64,000 nucleotides of DNA, taken from Tetradesmus obliquus. Lineage: Eukaryota; Chlorophyta; Chlorophyceae; Sphaeropleales; Scenedesmaceae. The notes under the pieces are model-generated. The model was not told the origin of the DNA and did no database searches. It saw only the letters and a program-made list of their open reading frames with translations. Shown piece by piece: positions 50,116 through 61,202 of this stretch (its first letter is position 1; each line of letters starts with the position of its first letter). The stretch lies in assembly GCA_030272155.1 (NCBI GenBank), contig CP126193.1, positions 1,054,001 to 1,118,000 on the forward strand, given 5' to 3'. A program made the translations under genes and the position numbers.

Positions 50116-52106
50116 CTCACCTTCTGCGGCCTCCGCATGAGTGGCTCCAGGTCGGCCAGCAGCTCCGCAGTGAAGGTGGCGGAGAACGCCAGCACCTGCA
50201 AACAGCAGCAAGCGGCGGAAATACACGTTTGGATGTTGCAATCTTCCTGAGCTGCTGCTCTTCAACATGCTTGAATAGTAAGCGTTCGCTGTGAAAGTGG
50301 TGGAGAACGCCAGCACCTGCAGTAGCAGCAGCAGGGCAAATGATGAAATGCATGTTTACTCTCTTGGATGCTTGTCCGCCCTCCCTGGCATCGTAGGCCA
50401 GCGCCTGGCAAGCATAACAGTGTTCATGTTGTGATTTCATTGATCTGCTGCAATAGCTAAAGCTTGCCACTTGGAGCCAATATTGAAGCGCGCACGGGTG
50501 TACATAGCTGTGAGACACTGCATGCATCAATGACCTACACAGTCAAGCAGGATGCGCCCACCAGTTTCCTGCTGGGCAGCTGCTGCAGCAGCCATGCCAC
50601 GTCACCATAAAAGTTCTCCGACAGCAGCTGGTCAGCCTCATCAAGCACAGCAGCAGCCAGCTTGCCCAGCAGCAGCGCCCCGGAGCCCACCAGCGCACAC
50701 AGTCGGCCAGGCGTGCCCACCACAATGTGGCAAGTCCTACATGTGGAGCAGCAGCAGCAGCAGCAGCAGCGTAGGCCAATGTTAAACGTGCAGGATGAAA
50801 CGAGCCCACCAGCGCACACAGCCGGCCAGGAGTGCCCACCACGATGTGGCAAGTCCTGCACATGGAGCAGCAGCAATAGCAGGAGCAGCAGCAGCAGCGG
50901 CAGCAGCTGTGTAAGGTGCGACGATACAACACCTGCAGACGACAGCGAACATGTTGCCTGGGATACAGTAGGGTCAAACCAGATGCATCAACACCCAAAT
51001 GGACCGCAGTACTGTTGCACATGCTACATCCAACCAGGTGCTTGAAAAAGCTGCTGTCACAGCAACGGTTGCATGCAACCTGCCATCCCACCCACCTGCG
51101 TAGCCGCTTCTCATCCTCTGCAGTGGGCAGCCCGCCCACAAACACCGCCGCTGAAGGCTGCGGGTCTGGCAGGCCCGCCGCAATGCGCTGGATCACCTGC
51201 AGCACGCAGATGCATAAAAATGCATGTGCATGTGATGCAGTGTGGTTTGGGTGCTGTTGAGGCGCAGAGGGTGAGGGTGCTGAACGGATGCTGGGCGCTT
51301 ACCTCTTGTGGGCAGCTGTGGTGCCAGACAGAAGGCCATGTAACCCGCACTAGCAATGGCCAGGCCGAAAGCGCCTTGATAGAGTTTGGCTGAATGTGTG
51401 CGACCGTACAGCTGCGTGTGGTGGAGACAAACAGCAGCTGTACCAGTAGGTGAAACGAAGCTGTGCAGCTGAAGCGTCTGCTGCAGACTTGTTGCAGCAG
51501 CTCTGCCATGCTGCTGTGGCGTCCTCACCTGGTAGCTCTGGATGGCCAACTCACGGGTGGGAGCAAGCACCAGGGCCTGCAAAGCACGCAGGGTATAGAT
51601 TTTGCAAGGCTGTTGAAATAATCTTTGACATCCTGCGTCACTGGTGGCATGCATGTTCATGCCAGGCATACAGGCTGCGCTGGTGCTGCTGCTGCTGCTG
51701 CTGCTGCTAATGATACATACCGCTGCTCAGTATTGCAGCTGCAGCTGCGTGCACCTGGGAGCAAAAACCTAAGATGCAACATGTTTATTCCGTATAAGCA
51801 GTCTGGTGCTGTGAAGTAGCTGTTTTCAATGCTTACCTGTGGTGTGGATGTGTCCAGTGCCACCCTCTCCAGTAGGATGGTTGCAAACACTGCTGTCTTG
51901 CCAGTGCCCGACTTGGCCTGCACGATCACGTCCGAGCCCACTCGGCCTATTGGTATTGCTGCTTTTTGAACAGGCGAGGGCCGCTGAAATCCCGCTGAAG
52001 CCAATGCCGAGACCAAGGGCTGTGGCAGTAGCAGGTCATTGAACGATCCAGCGTCGCTCTGCACGTCTGTAGTCCTGTAGCGCTGCGTACGTTTATCGTC
52101 CTGCAT
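46463..52106 (-). CDS. DDX20: DEAD-box RNA helicase, DDX20/Gemin3-like
   Basis: Ten exons (51837-52106, 51529-51576, 51096-51196, 50562-50736, 50121-50195, 49505-49864, 49108-49304, 48161-48321, 47464-47791, 46463-47270) give 840 residues, every junction in phase. Motifs in order: Q motif region [13 protein letters not shown], motif I AKSGTGKT, Ia APTRELA, Ib TPGRL, II DEAD (VLDEADQLL), III SAT (AFSATFT), then [23 protein letters not shown] and [12 protein letters not shown]. The match with human DDX20 continues in [20 protein letters not shown] and in the following block ([16 protein letters not shown] against NLLPLPDPIPSGL). Gemin3 works in the SMN complex that assembles spliceosomal snRNPs. 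Exon 6 carries an Ala/Gln-rich insertion. The last exon is Gln/Trp-rich and ends in [18 protein letters not shown], tyrosine/tryptophan-rich repeats of unknown function. Confidence 0.93.
47895..48600 (-). repeat. Intronic copies of DDX20 exon 8 and exon 9 5' edges
   Basis: A copy of the exon 9 start with its acceptor (encoding [12 protein letters not shown] and LYCFSLG) lies at 47900-47973, before the true exon (start 47791). Copies of the exon 8 start with acceptor (encoding [10 protein letters not shown]) lie at 48393-48430 and, shorter, at 48578-48599, upstream of the true one (start 48321). Confidence 0.85.
48878..48965 (-). repeat. Intronic copy of the 3' edge of DDX20 exon 7
   Basis: About 85 bp repeats the exon end (encoding [14 protein letters not shown] and VDFD) and its donor region; the true end is at 49108. 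The copy is still open in the same frame. Confidence 0.85.
50280..50318 (-). repeat. Copy of the 5' edge of DDX20 exon 5
   Basis: CTGCAG acceptor plus the start encoding VLAFSTTFT, 120 bp upstream of the true exon (start 50195). Confidence 0.8.
50798..50880 (-). repeat. Copy of the 5' edge of DDX20 exon 4 with its upstream CTG tract
   Basis: The exon start encoding [17 protein letters not shown] with the same acceptor region and a CTG tract lies 127 bp before the true exon (start 50736). The copy has CAG at the acceptor, a better match than the TAG of the true site, so it could compete in splicing. Confidence 0.85.
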
Positions 52107-53176
52107 AGCAGCTGGGTCGCGTGAACGCAGACAGCACTGCCATGCAGCTGCTAAAGTTCAGGGAAATGTTCAGTGTTGCTGCTGTGTGTACTGCAGTATG
52201 ATTCAGGCATTCACCCAAAAGCAGAAGCAACTTTTGATTGCGGAAGGTAACACATTATATGCCGCAGGTCAGACTGGCTCAGATACTGGTACAGAAGCAC
52301 TGCTTCAGCAGTTGCCATGCCAGGCAGACCTAAACCGCATCACACGAGTAACTGTATTACATTCAGCCTGCTCACAAGTTCAAATCCTATGCACTCGACC
52401 GCAACGATATAGCTGTTGGATGAAAACTCACCAACCCATGTGAACATCAGTCCAAAGCAAGACTGGGTGAGCTATTGAGCATTCATGTGCAGCATTCACA
52501 CACCAATGTCCATTTGAAAGATGCCCCATGCTGCAGAGGCATCCCTTGCTTGATTTCAACCAGCGTCCAAACACCAACACTCTTCACCGAAAAAAACAGT
52601 CCATCAACAGCCATGCGCTATGCACACCACTGCAAAGGCACGGCACGTGTGTCTCGTTATCAACACTCTCAGGGTGACAACCTCACAGGCGGCATGAGCC
52701 ACCGTGCTACATCAAAGTTGATCACTCTCTCCCCTAACCAATACCCCATCAATCGGCACCAGGGACACGTGCCAATGCACAACCACACTTGCTCTGGCTG
52801 AACATAAAAGCAAGCGCCAGCATGCACGTCTGGCTCAATCTCTCTCAAACAAATTGTACAGCGATTAGCACTGCAGGTTGCCCAACCAACCCACATGCCG
52901 CTTTCTGCAAGCACAATGTAGCAACCTTTGCACATGCAAATGCTGCAGATGGGAACTGCAGACTACTGAGTCAACCTTTGGCAGCTGCTGCGTCGCCTGC
53001 CTGCTGTCTTGCTGCACACTGTCCAGCAGCACGCTGCAGCAGCAGCAGCAGCAGCTGCTGTGCAGCCACAGGCCCCCTGCAGTTGCTGCCGCGCTAAGGC
53101 TGTGCGGCCCCACTGCCCTGCTCAGGATGCTGCTGCTTAGTGCTGCAGGGCCAGGCCTAGCAGCTGCTGCTGCTGC
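52107..53176. other. Spacer: DDX20 promoter and carotenoid dioxygenase 3' region
   Basis: No gene is supported. The part next to the dioxygenase stop (53100-53176) carries two related 60-bp units around GTGCTGCAGGGCCA, the first copying the last coding bases before the stop, so the end of the final exon is duplicated downstream here as well. Confidence 0.5.
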
Positions 53177-53280
53177 TCAGTGCTGCAGGGCCATGCCTGG
53201 CAGCTGCTGCTGCCTGATCTGCTCGCCGCTCATCCAGTAGGTGTGGAAGCCATGGGGCACCCGCTGTGGCAGCTTCACCT

Positions 53281-53340
<60 letters not shown>

Positions 53341-53487
53341 GCGGCGGCAGTGGCCGGGTAGAGCAGTGTTTACGCGATGCACAGCCCGCAACAAGCTGTC
53401 CTACTGATAAATGCACCATGCTCTGCGCTGGCATATGCACCTACTCAAAGCGGAACAGCTGTTTGGTTGCAACTGCACTACTCGCAG

Positions 53488-53550
<63 letters not shown>

Positions 53551-53766
53551 GCTCAAGACTGCCATCGGCGTGCTCTCCATGCTGTGCTGACGCATGCAGA
53601 GCCCACTCTCATGATGATTCTGAAGCGGCCTGACAAATACTATGGTTTGTGCTCACCACTGCCAGCGGCGTGCTGTCCATGGTCTGCGCGTTGTACACGT
53701 GCAGGAAGCTGGCGTCAGCCTTCGCCTCGTACACGTACACCAGCAGGAAGCCATCGTCCTCGCCTG

Positions 53767-53799
<33 letters not shown>

Positions 53800-56700
53800 A
53801 CAACGGGAGCAGCGTCGGCAGCAGCAGCAGCAGCAGACGGAGCACGTGTTGATTCCTCAACCTGCTGGACACTGCATAGGTGAAAACAGCAGCTGCAGCA
53901 GCTGTGATGGCGCAGCCACCTTGCAGCTATGCAGTCATGCATGAATCTATCTACACGCTCTGCTGCACGCAATGCCACTCCAACAATTGGGATAACAGCA
54001 AATGGCGCCGGCCACCCACCAATGCACTGTACGGACTCCTGGCTGTGCTGACGCAAGCAGCTGTGCAGGACGTCACCCCCTGCTGCATGCAACAGCAGCC
54101 GCTGCAGCAGCCATTGCTGATAAACATACACCATGATACACTGGCATTCACTGTAAAGTTCAGCCCAGCAGTCACCCACCGTTGCACTGCGCGGGGTCCT
54201 GGCTGCGCGGCACGAAGAAGGCCTCCCCGCCCCGTGCGCTGTCCCACTCAATGGTGGCGATGGCTGCCTCCTTCTGGCTGGGAGGCGTGGCCAGGTCAAA
54301 CTTGGCAATGCCCTGCAGCATATGTCACATTGAGTGTCGATCTGTTATGTTTGTGTTTATTTTACATTAAGTAACATATCAACTGCAACTGCAGAGACAC
54401 TGATGCTGTGCAATAGAGTCGTGATCACGATGGCAGCATGTAAAGAAACCCTGGACCACGAGGTGCACTGCCACTGCACTTCTGATGTGTCCCAGTCCTG
54501 CTGCTGTGCCCACACGCACCTTGACCTGTGCTGTGCCGTCCTTGGTGTCGGTGATGGCTGTGTAGGCTCAACCACGCGACAATTGAAGCAGCTGCAGCCC
54601 GACTGCCGCACACTGATCTACAGGCACAGTTTGGACAAAGGCATGCCCCTCACCTTGACCTGTACTGCGTTGTCCTTGGTGTCGGTGATGGCTGTGTAGG
54701 TTCAACCACTGGACATTGTCAACCAGCGGCAGGGTGCTGTTGCTCCGCTACCGTGACAAGGTGATTTTGACTACAAGCAAACTTTAGTACAAAAGCATGC
54801 CCCTCACCTTGACCTGCGCTGCGTCGTCCTTGGTGTCGGTGATTGCTGTGTAGGCGTAGCGCGTCGGCTTGCCATACATGGCGGGGTGCACCAGCGGGAA
54901 GTCACCCACCACGGAGCTGATCTGCGGGGTTGCACAATGGTGTCAAATAATATGTCACTAACACAGCATGTTATTAACACGTCAGTGGCAGGTCAGAACA
55001 AAAATCATGCATGCGAGCACATATGAAAGGGCCAGCATGAGGAGTGGTGATGTGGGCACTACAGCAGCGATGTGTGCTTGTGCAGCAGTTTGCTTGCATA
55101 AGCCCAGCCTGTCCACTGCAAGTCTATGTTGATCTGCCCGCAATGCTGCTGCTTTTAATGCTCACCCTCCGCAGCTGTGCTGTGCCCTTTGCGGGGTCGA
55201 TGATGTACTCAGTCATGCGGCTGGCTGCAGGCAGAACACAGCGTCAGCAGCAGGGGCAGCAGCAGGAGCAACATCAGCAGAAGGTAAGCATAAAGAAGAA
55301 TGCACAACCCAGCAGCACACCTGACTCTTGACAAATTGCAAATGAACTATACACCTCGTGCATTGCACTGCGTCCACAACTTCTGTCGTCTCCCCGCGTG
55401 GACAACACGCAGGAGTTCATGCCAACGTTCACAACTAAACTCACACCAAACTTCACACCAAACTTCTCACCCATGTCCTCGTTGAACTTCATGGCGTTGA
55501 GGTCCACGCGCTCCGCCTGGCAGGCCACCATCTTCACCTTGCCGGCCTCCTCCCAGGCATTGGCAATGTGGAACACGTAGAAGCTGGGAAGCTCGTACCA
55601 CACCACCTGCGGCAGCAATAATTCCAATAATGTGCCAATATGTTGTTGCTGTATGGGTGACACAGGCCGTGCATTAGCTATTCTGATACATAGAAGGAGG
55701 GAAGCTCGTACCACACCACCTGCAGTAAAAGCAGCAGCAGCATACGTGCTACTGCTGTATACTGTAGGGGCGATGCAGGCCGTGCTGCACGCTACAGATT
55801 GTGGAAGCTGGGCAGCTCGTACCACACCACCTGTGGCGGATCAGCAGCAGCATGGAAGTTACTGCTGTAGTGATGATACTGGCTATGCTACATGCGTGGG
55901 CGTGTAGCTGCTGCGCGTTGCTGGCTGTCCAACCATGCCGTTTGCTCCAACCAGGCCGTTTGCTCAAAATATGCATGCTGCTAGAGCCAGTCCGGCACAT
56001 GCAGCCAGGCTTGTGCTTCTGTGATGCTGTGAAAGCAGTGCTGCTAGTGCTGACATATGTAACACAATAAGCAACGCGTAGCCGCCTCACCTCGTCGCCG
56101 CTGCGTGCTGTGAGTGGCAGCAGGCCGATCCTGCTGGGCATCTCCGGCTTGAAGATCACCGGCAGCGTGTTGTGCTGCGGAGGTGGGACAGCAGCAGCAG
56201 CAACAGCAGCAAAAACAGCAGGCACGAGATCAATTTTGGTAGAAGTCACGAGCATCGCAGTGAAGCCAGTCAGGCCGTAGCAGCAACGCTGTCAACCCAG
56301 CGCCCATTCTGCCGGCGCCCATTCCAGCGGAATCCGCTCCGTTCTTTGCTTTTACACCGTAAGATCCTGTGCTTTGTAGACGTAAATCTGTCCGTTAACT
56401 CCTTACTTTGCGTGGTCAATGAGAAATAACTTCAGTATGAAATGCGACACAGCAGCCCTGCCCTCTCACCTCGATCATGGCCTTGGGGTCGAACACCAGC
56501 GGCATGTGCATGAACACCGCGTAGTGCTCTGTGATGGCAAAGTCGAAAACCATGCTGGGAAGGCCACGGGGATGGCAGACAACCACAAACCATAGCACAC
56601 CCAGCAGCTGGCCTACACGCGCCCACCTCCATAATAGCCCTGGGGTGGAGGACTAGCAGCCATGAAAAATACAGGAACACACCATGAGCAGCAGCAGCCG

Positions 56701-57329
56701 CCAACCGCTCACCTTGATCATGGCCATTGGGCGAACACCAGCGGCGTGTGCATGACTACTAAAATCGCTGGCCGAACGCCCAGCAGCTGCCCTGTTAACA
56801 GACAGCAGTCAACCCAAACACATACCCTGAAACCTAAGCTCACCTCGATCATTGCCTTGGGGTCGAACACCAGCGGCATGTGCATGAAGACTGCATAGTG
56901 CTCCGTGATGGCAAAGTCGTGGAACATGCTGGGGAAGGCCACGGGGATGGGGAAGGACTTGAGCAGGCTGCCGTTGGGTGACAGCACGCCATATGTGAGG
57001 TAGGGCTGGCGGTCGATCTGGTAGCCGATGATGTGCAGGTTGCCTACAGGGAAATTGGTGAAATCAGTGTAAGAACAACAGCAGGTTTTATGTGGGAAAA
57101 GAGGAGAGCATTGGGCCGACGAGGTTTGCTGTAGCATCCACAAATAGCATTCACATCGGCACATTCACAGCCATGCGGCCCCAGCGCAGCAGTGCTGCCG
57201 CACCTGTGGTGGTGTCCAGCTTGGGGTGTGCGGTGAAGGGCACCTGCCAGTCACCCACTGACACCCTGCCCACAGTGCTGAGCACGCCCTCACACAGCAT
57301 CTTGAGCTGCAGGGGGCAGCAGCAGCAGC

Positions 57330-57382
<53 letters not shown>

Positions 57383-59853
57383 GGAATCAGATAACGATGA
57401 ACAAGCGCGGAAGAGCTGACACCCACAACACACATGTGAGCACGCACACGTACTTGATGTATCCGCAACCACAAAAGCTGCAGTAAGGGCAGTCAGATCT
57501 GCAACACCAAATGACATACACCAATAACAATACAGGAAAAGCCGCTTACTCAAAACCCTTGATCACAGGCAGCCAAACAAGCCCACCTGGTAGGGCAGGT
57601 CACCCTCGTGCAGGGCCAGCAGCCGCCCCGCGTGGTACACCAGGCTGGTGTTGGCGGTGCCGCTGCCCTGCTGTGTGAGCGGCTGCCCCCGGATGATGCC
57701 CACGCGCTGCTTCAGCAGCTCCAGCATGGCCACAAACACACCCCGCACACCCTCCTGGTCGCCAAACTGCGGCAAAACAGCAAGAAACATATGTTATATG
57801 TGACAGCAGGCACGTGCAGGGTTGAGGTGTCATGTGCAGCAGCTCCAGCATGGCCACAAACACGCCCCGCACGCCCTCCTGGTCGCCAAACTGCATGTAA
57901 AAGCACAGAGGAAAGCACGATTACAGGAAATCGTCAAGACAGCAGGCAGATCCAGGGTGAAGCTGCTTCAGCAGCTCCAGCATGGTCACAAACACGCCCC
58001 GCACACCCTCCTGGTCACCAAACTGCGATGAAAAGAGCACGGATGACAGCACAGAGGACAGTACAGATCAATACAGCATCAAGGCAGCAGGCAAATGCTA
58101 GGTGAAGGCTGCTGATTAGCAGCTGCAACATGGCTGCAAACACACGCACACCCTCCTGGTCAACAGACTGCGGTGAAGGCAGAATGTGGCAGTAGGCAGA
58201 GACATGGTTTAAAGTCCAGGGTGCGTGTTTGCAGCGGCTGGAAGCCAGCCAGCCCTGCTGCTAATTATTGACATGCAGTGCAGGGGGTGCTGTGCAGCAG
58301 ACGGTATGGCGCAATGAACAGAGAGGGCCAAACGTGTGTGGTTGAATCTACTGGTGGAAGTTAACCAGAAGTTGCTTTGCTACTCTAGCGCGTTTGATAC
58401 AGCATTGCACACATACCTTGGCGTAGATGGGGAAGCCTGCGCGCTTCTCCTCGCGCAGCTTGTGCGTGTCCACAAAGCGGTTGCAGAAGGAGGCGGCACC
58501 TTCCTTAATGCGCGTGGCGTGCACCATGCCATCACCCTCAAACCTGCAGACAGCAGTTTATGCATACATTTGCAGCGACAGGGCGAAGCACGGCATCGGA
58601 TTTGAGGCAGTTGGTGGTTTGATGTGCGTGGCGTGCACCATGCCATCACCCTCAAACGTGCGCAGGTTCAAATGGCACAGAACAGGATGGCAGGTGAATG
58701 ACAGCCGGCGCGGAGTTGCAGGGTTGCTGCTTGCAGCCATGCTGCTGCCTGTGGAACTCATCTGCTGCAACGCCTGCACACAATGTTACCGCGGAAAGCA
58801 CCATGGTTACAAGTGCCAGCTGCCGCCTGCTGCTGCTGCTGCTGCTCCAGCACACTGCTGCTGCCCCAGATGCTGCTGCTGCTGCTGCTGTGCAGCCCTT
58901 ACCAGTGGTAGCTGACGTATGGGTCATGACAGGGGTTGCTGCCGCTGCTGCAATGCCCACATGCGGTAAAACAAACACATCACCACCAGCAGCAGCTGCT
59001 GTCCCTGCATGCTCTCCCTCGCTCACCAGTGGTAGCTGGCGTAGGGGTCATAGAAAGGGTTGCTGCCATTGCGCATGTACACACCGTCCAGCTCAGCAGG
59101 CAGCTCTCCCGCCACCACCTCGCATTCTGCGCTGAACACCTCGCGCCTGACGGGGCCGTAGTTTCCTGCAAGCAGCAACATGATTTGTTTGGCAGTACAT
59201 CAAGGTGTGGCGCGCAGGAGTCTGCAGTGGTTCACTGTCACATTGCCTGGTCTCAAACAGTTCCTACTGCTGCAGGCGCCTGTTGATTCATTACAACTGC
59301 TTGCTAGTGACTTCCGTTGCAATCTGCTGTCATGTACGGTTGCAGTACGAACTTGCAGTGCAGCAGCTGTACAACGAGTGTATATACGGCACCACTGCTT
59401 GATTTTATCGCTTCACGTCACCAATAAGCATGCTTACCTGCCAGTGCGTTCCTGCGCTTGTTCTTGCGACCCTTTGCAATCAGCACCTGAAGGCCGTTCA
59501 CAACACGCCTGCAGCAGAGCACATGTGGCACATAAGAGCAAGTATCAGGCACTAGACCAGCATGCACAAATTCCTGCTGTAATTTGCAGCAATAGCACTT
59601 CAGATCATGATGGAGGAAACCATGCAGCTGGCTGGCAGTTGAAGGTGTCAAGCTGCAGGACAGCAGCAGTAGCACCCCTGCCACACACCCATAGTAGTGC
59701 TTGGCAGCATGCATGCAGGCGAGCCAGAGCACGAGCATAACTAAATTTGGCTATTAATCAATACATACGAAGCGCATGCGCTCACCTGCTCCTGATGCCC
59801 AGCACGAAGCACACTGCCCCACCGGCCACATACGCGATCACCCTGGCAGACAT
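53177..59853 (-). CDS. CCD: Carotenoid cleavage dioxygenase (CCD1/NCED family)
   Basis: Fourteen exons (59786-59853, 59438-59508, 59027-59165, 58417-58543, 57587-57766, 57204-57306, 56844-57043, 56091-56174, 55471-55606, 55166-55224, 54808-54921, 54180-54312, 53657-53763, 53177-53278) give 540 residues, all in phase. These enzymes use non-haem iron and O2 to split carotenoid double bones into apocarotenoids. The four iron histidines are visible in their usual settings: FTAHPKLD, FHDFAITEHYAVF, FYVFHIANAWEE and VPHGFHTYW. Other family blocks are LDGVYMRNGSNPFYDP, FEGDGMVHA and NTSLVYHAGRLLALHEGDLPY. It matches plant CCD1/NCED types over the full length, including the terminal block. The N terminus is a hydrophobic span with few charges (VIAYVAGGAVCFVLGI) followed by KGRKNKRR, which looks like a membrane anchor more than a cleavable plastid presequence. 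Substrate cannot be told. Confidence 0.94.
54519..54706 (-). repeat. Two copies of the 3' edge of dioxygenase exon 11
   Basis: The exon end encoding AYTAITDTKDDAAQVK with its donor (true end at 54808) recurs at 54519-54572 and 54650-54702. Both keep a donor-like junction. Confidence 0.88.
55690..55835 (-). repeat. Two copies of the 5' edge of dioxygenase exon 9
   Basis: CTGCAG acceptor plus the exon start encoding VVWYELPSF recurs at 55693-55722 and 55801-55832, upstream of the true exon (start 55606), at 108-115 bp spacing. Confidence 0.88.
56468..56757 (-). repeat. Copies of the 3' edge of dioxygenase exon 7
   Basis: The exon end encoding DFAITEHYAVFMHMPLVFDP with donor recurs almost perfectly at 56468-56555 and partially at 56712-56755, beyond the true end at 56844. 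The long copy includes the iron histidine region. Confidence 0.88.
57838..58172 (-). repeat. Three copies of the 5' edge of dioxygenase exon 5
   Basis: Acceptor plus the exon start encoding FGDQEGVRGVFVAMLELL recurs at 57838-57894, 57968-58024 and, more decayed, 58122-58170. The true start is 57766. Spacing is near 128 bp for the first units. Confidence 0.9.
58617..58940 (-). repeat. Copies of dioxygenase exon 4 start and exon 3 end
   Basis: 58620-58660 repeats the exon 4 start (FEGDGMVHATHIK). 58900-58945 repeats the exon 3 end (NPCHDPYVSYHW) with its donor side. Confidence 0.82.
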
Positions 59854-61202
59854 AGTATACTGGCCTATAGTCCACTCAAACCACTTTTAGGAACGTTGTA
59901 AAATTGAACGAGACAGGTTTGTTGAGCAGCAAGAAGTGCACGTGCGGTTGCTTTGTCCAAGCTTGCAGAGAGCACAACTGAAAACAGCAAGGCTTGCGCA
60001 AAAGACGCGTGCTACACAGCTCGCCCCAACGGAACTTTCTGTATCAACGTCTTGCAGGCCTGGCTGATGCCGTCAGGACGAGAGGGACAATGACAGGTGG
60101 GGTGACAGGTGGCCTGACAGGGCTGATGCATGCAGGCCCCACACAGGAGTCCTGTGCAGCAGGCCAGCCCAGCTCCCCCACTCTGAGTGCTGCTTGATAC
60201 GTATGAAGCAGCAAAACCAGCAGTGTCTCAGTCAAATGCTGAAGGTTTCTTTGCTAGAACAGAGGCACTCGCAGCTGTAAACCTGGAGCTGAGCAGGATA
60301 AACCCTCATGAGCTACGCATGCGAATGAAGACGGTTCCTGGACACAGGAACGGGCAGCTGAGGTGTCCCTGCACACCCCAAGCTGCAATACTGTGCTGGT
60401 CCTACGGATTCATGCAACTGTTCTGATGGTGTTCCAAGTCCTGCAATGGAGGGCACTGCCACCTGACACTTACACATAACACAGGGTTGTGTGGCAAGTT
60501 GCATCCGGGCCAGTGCCAGCGCAATGCAGAGCAGTATGAGGCTCGCTGTAAGGTTGTGGATAACGACTGGAGCACCACACCACACCTGTGACCTTTGGCA
60601 GGACACGCAATGGTTTGTGCAGTGTGCACACGTCCAGTCACCACTGCTGCATGCACTGCACTGTTCAACAAGCACAACAGTCACTGAAATGCCCGGCTCC
60701 ATGTATATTCATGTTCAGTCATGTTTAGTTGCACCCGATTCATGTCCATTTGGTGGGTGTACACCCACATGTGTGCCCCGCAACAAGCCTTCTCTGCTGC
60801 TGCACTTCTTGAGTCCAGCATCACCTACAACCGCTGGATGCCACTAGCGGTTCGCTGTTGTTCGGCTAAAATAAAGGACGGTAACGTTTGGTCAAACATC
60901 AACGACGGAACATCAGTGCAGCGGCACCTGCTTCACCACGTGGTGCACCGTGTTTTTGGCGCGAATACAACAACCATGAACTCTGCTACAGCTCCTGAAG
61001 CTCCGCTACAAGTAAACATTGGTTAATGAACATATTTTGAACATATGTTATCAACTCTTGCTTTCGCGAAATAATCACCAATGTAGTTGCTCGAGACGCA
61101 GCGCTGATCACTACAAGCAACGTTCAGTAAAGCGTGCAGAACGTGAACAATCGATACCGCATATTTTTATTTGTTTTTGATAAGCAGAATCTTAAGAGCA
61201 GT
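59854..61202. other. Divergent spacer between dioxygenase and plastid-protein genes
   Basis: It should contain both promoters. Two plus-strand frames look mildly coding: around 60187-60350 (YEAAKPAVSQSNAEGFFART, then LELSRINPHELRMRMK) and around 60800-61026 (ITYNRWMPLAVRC, ending at a stop). I could not link them with certain splice sites or assign a family, so a small gene here remains possible but unproven. Confidence 0.35.
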
